Assembly (NCBI GenBank): GCA_014304965.1
Contig: JACRTZ010000271.1
Coordinates: forward strand, 1 to 5,331
Source: Vulcanimicrobiota bacterium
GTDB lineage: Bacteria; Vulcanimicrobiota; Vulcanimicrobiia; Vulcanimicrobiales; Vulcanimicrobiaceae
DNA: 5,331 bases
Direction of reading: 5' to 3'
The position numbers and the translations under genes are program-made. This document shows, in pieces, positions 1 to 5,331 of this stretch. The notes under the pieces are model-generated. The model had not been told where the DNA came from. It did not search any database and was given only the letters and a program-made list of their open reading frames with translations. Within the stretch, counting starts at the first letter, position 1. Each line of letters opens with the position of its first letter.

Positions 1-1673
1 ACGGCAACACGGCCAAAGGCCCGTGCTTCCCCGGAACCGTGGCTTCGGGCTACCAACCCGCGTACATCGGTCCCGGCCCCCAACCGTTCGGGTTCACGCC
101 CGCGACGACCACGGTCGCTCCGACGTGCACCGTTGCCGCACCGTGCTGGACGACCCCGACCGGGCAAGCCAACAACGGACAGTACGCGTACGGTACGCCC
201 TTCAGCCAGCCTGAAATCGACCGGCTGCGCGGCGGCACGTTCCAATATCTGCATCCGTTCGGCGACAACCTGATTTCGTTCAGCTACGACTTCCACTCCG
301 ACGACACGTCATCGACGAGCGGCGACACAACGCCGGTCTACCCAGGCTGCACCGAAGTCGTCGGCTCGATTTCGAATGCGGCGCCTTCGGTAGTGGGCAC
401 GCCTCCGCCGGCCGCCGGTCTTCTTGGTCGCCAGCCCGGCTGCGCGCTGACGAACCTCCCGCGCACCTCGGTCGGAATACCGCCAACCCAGATTCGCGTC
501 AGCGACTTCGCATTGACCGGACTCTTCCAAGTCAATCCGGCGCTGCAATTAGCGCTAGGCGCGTATTACGAGCATTACAACTCGCGCGCGCAGACCGAGG
601 ATCCGAACGTCCTCAACAACTTTGCGCTCAATAATTGCACGAGCTTCAAGCCTGCGCCGGCGCTGCCGGGCACGTGCTTGGCAACCACGACCGCCTCCGC
701 CCCAGTCTCGCTCGTCACGGTCACGCACGCGTTCAGCCACTTCGACCCGCACGTCGGCTTAACGTATCGCGCCGGCCCCAATACGGTGATTCGCGCAACG
801 GCCGGCTCGTCCGTGACGATGCCGTTCGCGTTCTTCATCTCGGGTCTCGGCAGCGTGACGATCCCGAACGCCGCCAACAACCAGCAGTACACCGTCTCGC
901 TCGCCAACACCGGGCTCAAACCCGAGACGACGGTCGCCTACAATCTCGGGCTCGATACGCGTTTGCCCGACGGCGGCGTGTTCTCGACGGACATCTTCAA
1001 CAATACGGTTCACAACATCTTCATGAGCCAAAGCATCGGCGTCCCGTGCCCCGCGGCATTCGATCCCGCCTTCGGCGGAACTGCGACAGGCGGATGTTTC
1101 CAGTCGCAGACGGTCAACGGGCCAATCGGCCGATACTACGGTCTCGAGCTCGCATTCAACAAGAACGTTCCCGTCGGCTTCGGGTACACGTTGACCGGGA
1201 CGCTCGAGCGCGCTTACCTCGATCAACTGCCGCTGAGCCTCTATGCGACGGGCTTTAACCAGCTCGTTAGCGGAAAGCAGCTCGACGGCAGCGCGCTCAG
1301 CCAAGGCTCGGTTCCGTACGCGAAGGGCTACGGCGAGGCGCGTTGGACGGCAGGGAACAACCAGTTGTTCAGCTTCGGCGCGCGGTGGGAGGGAGCGAAC
1401 AACTCCACCTATGGCCCGTCCTTCACGCTGTTCAACGCGACCGCGCGTTGGAATATCGTTCCAAAGACGACCTTCCAATTGGCAGTGGACAACCTCTTCA
1501 ACCTGTCCACCGGCACGGACGTCGTCCGCGCGCTGTTCGGCCAAGGCAACAAGACGATCACTGCCGGCGTCTCAAACGGCAACCTCGTCTACTCGAACCT
1601 CGCGACGCCGAAGTCGATCCAGCAACTGGCACCGCGGACGATCCGCTTTACCCTCAGCCGCCGCTTCCAATAG
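1..1673 (+). CDS. TonB-dependent receptor-like outer-membrane beta-barrel protein, C-terminal part (5' end outside window)
   Basis: The frame is open from base 3 to the TAG at 1671-1673 (556 codons in view) and continues off the left edge, so the GTG at 39 is internal and not a start. The signal peptide and plug domain are not in view; what remains is barrel. Support comes from alternating hydrophobic/aromatic strands with Gly/Asn/Thr-rich loops and from typical late-barrel motifs: LKPETTVAYNLGLDTRLPDG (residues about 305-324), a YYGLELAFNK strand, a VDNLFNLS strand near the end, and a C-terminal strand TIRFTLSRRFQ. Proteins of this family sit in the outer membrane and import siderophores, cobalamin, glycans or other large substrates using energy from TonB-ExbB-ExbD. 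The substrate cannot be read from this fragment. Nine cysteines occur, eight of them in closely spaced pairs (42/48, 116/147, 212/225, 349/365, counted from base 3) in loop-like segments, suggesting disulfide-stapled outer loops. The last residue is Gln, with the usual terminal Phe penultimate. A plug-less barrel cannot be excluded. Confidence 0.85.
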   Translation, partial: GNTAKGPCFPGTVASGYQPAYIGPGPQPFGFTPATTTVAPTCTVAAPCWTTPTGQANNGQYAYGTPFSQPEIDRLRGGTFQYLHPFGDNLISFSYDFHSDDTSSTSGDTTPVYPGCTEVVGSISNAAPSVVGTPPPAAGLLGRQPGCALTNLPRTSVGIPPTQIRVSDFALTGLFQVNPALQLALGAYYEHYNSRAQTEDPNVLNNFALNNCTSFKPAPALPGTCLATTTASAPVSLVTVTHAFSHFDPHVGLTYRAGPNTVIRATAGSSVTMPFAFFISGLGSVTIPNAANNQQYTVSLANTGLKPETTVAYNLGLDTRLPDGGVFSTDIFNNTVHNIFMSQSIGVPCPAAFDPAFGGTATGGCFQSQTVNGPIGRYYGLELAFNKNVPVGFGYTLTGTLERAYLDQLPLSLYATGFNQLVSGKQLDGSALSQGSVPYAKGYGEARWTAGNNQLFSFGARWEGANNSTYGPSFTLFNATARWNIVPKTTFQLAVDNLFNLSTGTDVVRALFGQGNKTITAGVSNGNLVYSNLATPKSIQQLAPRTIRFTLSRRFQ

Positions 1674-1690
1674 CCCTCGGCCTCGAACCC

Positions 1691-1725
1691 AAAAGCCCGC
1701 CGGTCGTCCGGCGGGCTTTTTCTTT
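1691..1725 (+). terminator. Rho-independent terminator of the TonB-dependent receptor gene
   Basis: A perfect 13-bp inverted repeat (1691-1703 with 1708-1720) encloses a 4-nt TCGT loop. The stem is very GC-rich, and its 3' arm runs into TTTTTCTTT. It begins 17 nt after the receptor stop codon, exactly where an intrinsic terminator is expected. It ends only 22 nt before the start codon of the next gene, so the promoter of that gene would have to overlap it. Confidence 0.93.
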
Positions 1726-1748
1726 GCGCGCGCATAACCGCGCGCGCA
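1725..1748 (+). promoter_or_regulatory. GC-alternating inverted repeat abutting the EVE-gene start codon
   Basis: TGCGCGCGC (1725-1733) and GCGCGCGCA (1740-1748) are perfect 9-bp inverted arms around a 6-nt ATAACC centre. The last base of the right arm is the A of the EVE ATG. No purine-rich Shine-Dalgarno sequence exists between the terminator and the ATG. As RNA this would be a strong hairpin capping the start codon. As DNA it is a dyad of alternating GC. The CATAAC at 1733-1738 matches four of six bases of a -10 box (TATAAT), which would place transcription start within a few bases of the ATG (leaderless), but no -35 box is convincing. The repeat is directly visible; its role is inferred. 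Confidence 0.5.
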
Positions 1749-2230
1749 TGCCGAACTATTGGCTGTTCAAAACGGAACCCGACACGTTCGGCTGGGACCG
1801 CCTCAAGCGCGAGGGCGGCACCGAGTGGAGCGGCGTGCGCAACTATCAGGCGCGCAATAACATGATGGCGATGAAGCTCGGGGATCTCGGTTTCTTCTAC
1901 CATTCGAGCTGCAAAGAACCCGGCATCGCCGGCATCGTGAAGGTCGTGCGCGAGGCCTACCCCGACTTCACGGCGCGCGAGCGCAAGGGGCCGTACTTCG
2001 ACCCAAAGTCGACCGAGGCCAATCCGATCTGGCGTATGGTGGACGTCGCCTACGAGGCCGACGTTCCGCGCTACGTGACGCTCGCGGAGTTGCGCGCGCA
2101 TCCGAGCTTGGCGGCAACGATGGTGCTACTCCAGCGCGGCTCCCGTCTATCGGTGCAGCCGGTGCACGTACGTGAATGGAAATTGATTCTGGAAATCGCG
2201 CAGCACCCGCCGGCCGCGAAGCGGGACTGA
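1748..2230 (+). CDS. EVE domain-containing protein (THYN1/PUA-like fold)
   Basis: This 160-aa protein is essentially one EVE domain, a PUA-like fold related to YTH domains, and matches the usual length of stand-alone bacterial members. The family opening is present (YWLFKTEPDTF, residues 4-14), followed by W27-SGVRNYQARN-37, the strand GDLGFFYHSS (45-54), GIAGIVKVV (59-67), AYPD (70-73), WRMVDV (95-100) and the late GSRLSVQPV segment. The aromatic and Trp positions of the family (W5, F14, W27, Y33, W95) are kept. EVE domains are known or proposed to bind modified bases in DNA or RNA. Some are fused to restriction or other defence proteins, but solitary forms like this one have no settled function. 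The start is the ATG that places the conserved YWLFK motif at residue 4; the frame is open further upstream, but that stretch is the terminator. No Shine-Dalgarno precedes it. It is separated from the receptor gene by a terminator and ends 6 bp from the convergent ppk1 gene, so neither neighbour suggests a shared pathway. Confidence 0.93.
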   Translation: MPNYWLFKTEPDTFGWDRLKREGGTEWSGVRNYQARNNMMAMKLGDLGFFYHSSCKEPGIAGIVKVVREAYPDFTARERKGPYFDPKSTEANPIWRMVDVAYEADVPRYVTLAELRAHPSLAATMVLLQRGSRLSVQPVHVREWKLILEIAQHPPAAKRD

Positions 2231-2236
2231 CGGCCC

Positions 2237-4387
2237 CTACGCGCGGGGTTCGGCCAGTTCGATCGCGACTTCCGGTTGCGCGAGCTTCGCCAGCAACGCT
2301 TCTTGCGCGCAGAATTCCGCTTGCCCGTTGTGCGGCTTGCGGCGCACATACGAACCGTCGGAGCAGAGCCAGCGCGTCTTGCGATTGTCTTGGAGCAGCA
2401 CGGAGAGCACGTCGTCGCAAATCGTTTCCGCCAACGCCGGATCGAGCACGGGAACGACGGTCTCGACCCGCCGGTCGAGATTGCGTCCCATCCAATCGGC
2501 GCTGCCGACGAAGACCTCGCGGTTGCCGCCGTTGACGAACATCACGACCCGCGAGTGTTCGAGGAAGCGCCCGACCACGCTGCGCACCCGAATCGTCTCG
2601 CTCACGCCCGCGATGCCCGGCCGCAGTTCGCACATGCCGCGAATGATCAGCTCGATCGGCACGCCGGCTTGCGAGGCGGCGTAGAGTTCCTGCACCATCT
2701 TCGCGTCCGAGAGCGCGTTCAATTTCGCGACGATGCCCGACGGACGGCCCGCGCGCGCGTGCTCGGCTTCGCGCCGAATGAGGGCGGTAAAGCCTTCCCG
2801 CATCGTCGTCGGCGCGACCAAGAGCTTGTCGTACACGCTCGTTTTCGAAAAACCGGTTAAGCGGTTGAAGAGATGTGTCACGTCGTTGCCGAGCTCGGGG
2901 CGGCACGTGAACAGCGACAGGTCGGTATACGTGCGCGCCGTCTTCTCGTTGTAGTTGCCGGTCCCGAAGTGAACGTACCGCCGGATGCCTTCGGGCTCGT
3001 CGCGCACGACCAAGATGACTTTGGCGTGCACCTTGAGCCCGGGAAAGCCGTACACGACGTGCGCTCCGACGCGTTCCAGCGTGCGCGCCCAATGGATGTT
3101 GTTCTCTTCGTCAAAACGCGCTTTGAGTTCGATCAGCGCGGCGACCTGTTTGCCGTTTTCGGCCGCCTGCGTAAGCGCGCGCACGATCGGAGAATTCCCC
3201 GAGGTGCGGTAGAGCGTCTGTTTGATGGCGAGGACGTGCGGATCTTCGGCGGCTTGTTCGAGGAACTGCATGACGGGATCGAACGAGTCGTAGGGATGAT
3301 GCAGCAGAATGTCGCCTTCGCGAATCGCCGCGAACATGTCCGGCTTTCCCACGAGCCGCTTGGGAATTGCCGGCGTGAACGGCGCGTCATGGAGGTCGGC
3401 GCGTTCGAGGTTCGCGAGCGTCCACAAGTCGGACGTTCCGAGCAGGCCGTCGATTTCGTAAAGGTCCACGTCGCCGAGTACGAGCGCTTCGAGCAGCATC
3501 GCGCGCAGATGCTCGGGCATGCGCGCTTCGACTTCCAACCGCACGGGCTCGCCGAAGCGCCGCCGGCGTAACTCAGACTCGATCGCGCGCAAGAGATCGT
3601 CGGCCTCGTCTTCTTGCAGATCGAGGTCGGCGTCGCGCGTGACCCGGAACAGGTACGACGCGCGGACGTCCATGCCGGGGAACAAGGCGTCGAGGTTGTG
3701 GGCGATCGCGTCTTCGAGCAGGACATAATGCTTCTGGCCGCCCGGCGCGTCAACAGGCATGAACCGGGGCAAGCTCGGCGGCACTTTGACGCGAGCGAAG
3801 TGCAATTCCGGACCTTCGTCGGTCATTTCGTACATCTCGACGCCCAGTGACAGCGACAAGTTCGAGATGTACGGAAACGGATGACCCTGGTCCACGGCCA
3901 GCGGCGTGAGTACCGGGAAGATGCGCTCTTCGAAAGTTCGCCGCAATTCGGCGCGGCGCGATTCGTCGAGTTCGTCGTACGCCAAGATGCGGATGCCTTC
4001 GCGTTCGAGCGCGGGCAGCAGATCGTAGCGAAGCAATCGGATGAAGCGCTCGAGCGACGGGCGCAGGCGTTCGGAAATCGCGCGCAGTTGTTCCTCGGGA
4101 AGCCGTCCGTCGTTCGAGCGGCGGTGCACTTCGGCGGCGATCTGCTGCTTGATCGCCGCGACGCGTATCATGAAATACTCATCGAGGTTGGTGCTGAAGA
4201 TCGCCATAAATTTCAGGCGCTCGAGCAACGGGTTGCGGGGATCGATCGCCTCTTCGAGCACACGGTCGTTGAATTCCAGCCACGAAAGCTCGCGGCTGTA
4301 GTACAGCGACGGGTCGTCCAGGCCGGGGGGCTGGACCGGAGCCTGGGCCGCCACGGGCGCGGCGAGCGAAGGCTCGGACACGATCAT
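2237..4387 (-). CDS. ppk1: Polyphosphate kinase 1 (ATP:polyphosphate phosphotransferase)
   Basis: Catalyses reversible transfer of the ATP gamma-phosphate onto inorganic polyphosphate, building a phosphate and energy store used in stress survival. The product is 716 aa, close to the usual 690-730 aa. After about 28 variable Ala/Pro-rich residues comes the N-terminal domain signature YYSRELSWLEFNDRVLEEA (29-47) and RLKFMAIFSTNLDEYFMIRV (57-76), then the head domain (TPLAVDQGHPFPYISNLSLS, 161-180), then the two phospholipase D-like catalytic domains. Key residues are all present. His454 in GLKVHAKV corresponds to the autophosphorylated His435 of E. coli. His611 in RFLEHSRV corresponds to His592. 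Arg394 (TLYRT) and Arg424 (LKARFDEENN) match the metal-binding arginines, and Tyr487 (TARTYTDLS) matches the ATP-stacking tyrosine. The enzyme therefore looks intact. ATG at 4387-4385 is chosen because GAAGG lies 8 nt upstream. No ppx or pst/pho gene is adjacent. It is divergent from the ABC importer (50 bp apart) and convergent with the EVE gene. Confidence 0.98.
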   Translation of the reverse strand: MIVSEPSLAAPVAAQAPVQPPGLDDPSLYYSRELSWLEFNDRVLEEAIDPRNPLLERLKFMAIFSTNLDEYFMIRVAAIKQQIAAEVHRRSNDGRLPEEQLRAISERLRPSLERFIRLLRYDLLPALEREGIRILAYDELDESRRAELRRTFEERIFPVLTPLAVDQGHPFPYISNLSLSLGVEMYEMTDEGPELHFARVKVPPSLPRFMPVDAPGGQKHYVLLEDAIAHNLDALFPGMDVRASYLFRVTRDADLDLQEDEADDLLRAIESELRRRRFGEPVRLEVEARMPEHLRAMLLEALVLGDVDLYEIDGLLGTSDLWTLANLERADLHDAPFTPAIPKRLVGKPDMFAAIREGDILLHHPYDSFDPVMQFLEQAAEDPHVLAIKQTLYRTSGNSPIVRALTQAAENGKQVAALIELKARFDEENNIHWARTLERVGAHVVYGFPGLKVHAKVILVVRDEPEGIRRYVHFGTGNYNEKTARTYTDLSLFTCRPELGNDVTHLFNRLTGFSKTSVYDKLLVAPTTMREGFTALIRREAEHARAGRPSGIVAKLNALSDAKMVQELYAASQAGVPIELIIRGMCELRPGIAGVSETIRVRSVVGRFLEHSRVVMFVNGGNREVFVGSADWMGRNLDRRVETVVPVLDPALAETICDDVLSVLLQDNRKTRWLCSDGSYVRRKPHNGQAEFCAQEALLAKLAQPEVAIELAEPRA

Positions 4388-4395
4388 GAGCGCAA

Positions 4396-4400
4396 CCTTC
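4396..4400 (-). promoter_or_regulatory. Ribosome binding site of ppk1
   Basis: Read on the minus strand, GAAGG is followed by 8 nt and then the ATG at 4387-4385. It supports this start over in-frame alternatives. A TATCAA read on the minus strand at 4437-4432 resembles a -10 box and would give a leader of roughly 35-40 nt, but no matching -35 box is convincing. Confidence 0.6.
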
Positions 4401-4401
4401 G

Positions 4402-4431
4402 GCGGGACCCCGGTGCATAACCCGGTCCCGC
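4402..4431. promoter_or_regulatory. Dyad in the ppk1 / ABC-transporter divergent intergenic region (candidate operator)
   Basis: GCGGGACC (4402-4409) and GGTCCCGC (4424-4431) form a perfect 8-bp inverted repeat with a 14-nt centre. Inside it, GGT (4412-4414) and ACC (4420-4422) form a smaller nested dyad. The element fills most of the 50-bp gap between the two divergent start codons, so both promoters must overlap or flank it. The centre contains GCATAACC (4415-4422), whose CATAAC could be a -10 box for the importer, giving a leader of about 10 nt. It may be a repressor or activator operator shared by both genes, or a hairpin in an RNA leader. The symmetry is seen; the role is inferred. Confidence 0.4.
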
Positions 4432-4437
4432 TTGATA

Positions 4438-5079
4438 ATGCTCGACTTGCTCCTTCACGTACGCGACCATCTGCTGCTGGCGGGAAGCGCGCTGGCGGTT
4501 GCGCTGGCGGCCGGGCTGCCGGCCGGCGTCGCAGCCGCGCGGCATCCGCGCCTCCGTGGTTTGACGCTCGGCGCGATCGGTACGGCGCGGGTAATCCCGA
4601 GCCTCGCGGTCCTGGCGCTGATGCTTCCTTTGATCGGTATCGGCTTTTTGCCGGCGGCCGTTGCTTTGACGCTGCTCGCGATCCCTCCGATCGCGATCGC
4701 GGCCGACGCCGGCCTGCGTGGGGTCCCCGCCGAGGTGCGCGACGCCGCGCGCGGCCTCGGCTTCAGCGACCGGCAAATCCGGCGCCGCATCGACTGGCCG
4801 CTGGCGCTGCCGGTCGTCTTTTCGGGCGTACGCACGGCGACCGTCGAAGTCATTGCGAGCGCCACGCTCGCCGCCTTCATCGGCGGCGGGGGACTCGGCG
4901 AATACATCGTCAACGGTCTTGCGGGCGCGGACATGCCGACGCTGCTCGAAGGCGCGATCACCGTTGCCGCGCTTGCGCTCGGCGCGGACGCATCGCTGGC
5001 CACCGTCGAACGCCGGCTTGCGGCGCGCACGAACATCCCGCTGGAGAAAGGCACCATATGGTCTACGGCCGCCGCCTGA
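4438..5079 (+). CDS. ABC transporter permease, OpuBB/OsmW (glycine betaine/choline/carnitine) type
   Basis: This is an integral inner-membrane subunit of an importer for quaternary-amine osmoprotectants or related compounds. The product is 213 aa, matching the short single-domain permeases of the OpuB/OpuC/OsmW/YehW group. Hydrophobic segments lie at about residues 12-34, 43-70, 71-90, 122-152 and 170-186. The cytoplasmic EAA loop that contacts the ATPase is clear: EVRDAARGLGFSDRQIRRRI (99-118) followed by DWPLALP (119-125). Other family motifs are ARVIPSLAVLALM (50-62) and the late AFIGGGGLGEYIVNGL (146-161). ATG 4438 is preferred. A TTG at 4432 would add two residues, and neither has a recognisable Shine-Dalgarno. 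Its last 22 nt overlap the start of the binding-protein gene, indicating translational coupling. It is first in its operon as seen here, with ppk1 divergent, so the ATPase gene that leads opuB- and osm-type operons is not upstream. The substrate is uncertain; choline, carnitine and ergothioneine carriers share this fold. Confidence 0.92.
   Translation: MLDLLLHVRDHLLLAGSALAVALAAGLPAGVAAARHPRLRGLTLGAIGTARVIPSLAVLALMLPLIGIGFLPAAVALTLLAIPPIAIAADAGLRGVPAEVRDAARGLGFSDRQIRRRIDWPLALPVVFSGVRTATVEVIASATLAAFIGGGGLGEYIVNGLAGADMPTLLEGAITVAALALGADASLATVERRLAARTNIPLEKGTIWSTAAA
5043..5051 (+). promoter_or_regulatory. Ribosome binding site of the substrate-binding protein gene
   Basis: GGAGAAAGG lies inside the permease coding region, with its AAAGG end 6 nt before the ATG at 5058. 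It decides that start and fits coupled translation of the two overlapping genes. Confidence 0.75.
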
Positions 5080-5331
5080 ATCGCCGAACCGCACTCGTCC
5101 TGCTATCCGCCGGCATGCTGCTTCCATCGTGCGCCCGGCCGAGCGCCGCCGGCGTCGCGGTCGGCTCCAAAGACTTCACGGAAGAACTCGTGCTCGGCGA
5201 GATGTACGCGGCGCTGCTCGAGAAGCGGGGGCTCGCGGTCGCGCGCAAATTGAATTTAGGCGGCACGCAGGTCGCGATGGAAGCGCTGCGGCGCGGCGAC
5301 ATCGACCTGTATCCGGAATACACTGGAACTG
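5058..5331 (+). CDS. Osmoprotectant ABC transporter substrate-binding lipoprotein, OpuBC/OsmX type (3' end outside window)
   Basis: The first 91 residues of the extracytoplasmic binding protein partner of the preceding permease are in view. The N-terminus is a lipoprotein signal: Arg-rich start (R5, R6, R9, R10), hydrophobic core 12-22, and a lipobox LPSC with the lipidation Cys at residue 25. The mature part begins with the family motif VGSKDFTEELVLGEMYAALL (35-54) and continues with LNLGGTQVAMEAL (65-77) and the diagnostic GDIDLYPEYTGT (80-91), which lines the ligand cleft in OpuBC/OpuCC/OsmX/YehZ proteins. It overlaps the permease by 22 nt and has a strong ribosome binding site. Family members bind glycine betaine, choline, carnitine or proline betaine, and some relatives bind ergothioneine. 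The residues that distinguish these ligands lie mostly beyond the window edge. The OsmX and YehZ proteins of enterics are soluble, so a lipid anchor in a diderm is a mild variation. A second permease and an ATPase gene are expected downstream. Confidence 0.93.
   Translation, partial: MVYGRRLNRRTALVLLSAGMLLPSCARPSAAGVAVGSKDFTEELVLGEMYAALLEKRGLAVARKLNLGGTQVAMEALRRGDIDLYPEYTGT

Noticed and set aside
759..1544. A 261-codon open frame antisense to the TonB-receptor gene
   Set aside because: Low-complexity Arg/Glu/Val-rich translation; the sense frame has clear barrel motifs.
2231..2250. Possible bidirectional terminator between the EVE gene and ppk1 (CCCC/GGGG pairing)
   Set aside because: The stem is only about 4 bp and has no T-run on either strand.
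1968..3092. A 374-codon open frame on the minus strand overlapping the ppk1 3' end and the EVE gene
   Set aside because: Arg/Ala-rich translation with no recognisable motif; it is an alternative-frame shadow of ppk1, kept open by high GC.
2873..3571. A 232-codon plus-strand open frame inside ppk1
   Set aside because: Antisense shadow of conserved ppk1 catalytic codons; no family resemblance and no ribosome binding site.
4432..4434. TTG as the permease start
   Set aside because: It adds only two residues and has no better ribosome binding site than the ATG at 4438; kept only as an alternative.
4434..4439. GATAAT as a -10 box for the permease gene
   Set aside because: It overlaps the start codon, so transcription would begin inside the coding region; it could serve only a downstream start, which the conserved N-terminus does not favour.
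4384..5127. A 247-codon minus-strand open frame across the permease gene
   Set aside because: Arg/Asp/Gln-rich composition typical of antisense frames in GC-rich DNA; the + strand permease is well supported.

Overview
The window is GC-rich, densely coded bacterial chromosome. It holds five protein genes, two of them cut by the window edges, and no tRNA, rRNA, CRISPR array or insertion sequence. A TonB-dependent outer-membrane barrel protein at the left edge implies a diderm (Gram-negative-type) bacterium. The gene content is ordinary housekeeping and transport and does not fix the phylum. High-GC environmental lineages such as Eremiobacterota, Acidobacteriota or Proteobacteria all remain possible.

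Layout, left to right: (1) the C-terminal 556 codons of a TonB-dependent receptor-like barrel on +, ending at 1673 and followed by a strong intrinsic terminator (1691-1725); (2) a complete 160-aa EVE-domain protein on + (1748-2230), whose start codon sits at the foot of a second GC-rich inverted repeat; (3) a complete 716-aa polyphosphate kinase 1 (ppk1) on - (2237-4387), ending tail to tail with the EVE gene only 6 bp away; (4) a 50-bp divergent intergenic region with a dyad; (5) on +, an OpuBB/OsmW-type ABC permease (4438-5079) overlapping by 22 nt the start of an OpuBC/OsmX-type substrate-binding lipoprotein (5058 to the window end).

The permease and binding protein form an import operon of the osmoprotectant (betaine/choline/carnitine) class. 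The ATPase gene is not upstream, where it sits in opuB- and osmVWXY-type operons, so it must lie downstream or elsewhere. Ppk1 makes polyphosphate, a stress reserve, and is transcribed away from the importer out of the same short region, so shared control is possible but unproven. No clearly new system is visible. The items most worth checking are the two short intergenic regions: each has a GC-rich inverted repeat whose centre carries the same 8-mer, GCATAACC, just upstream of a start codon.
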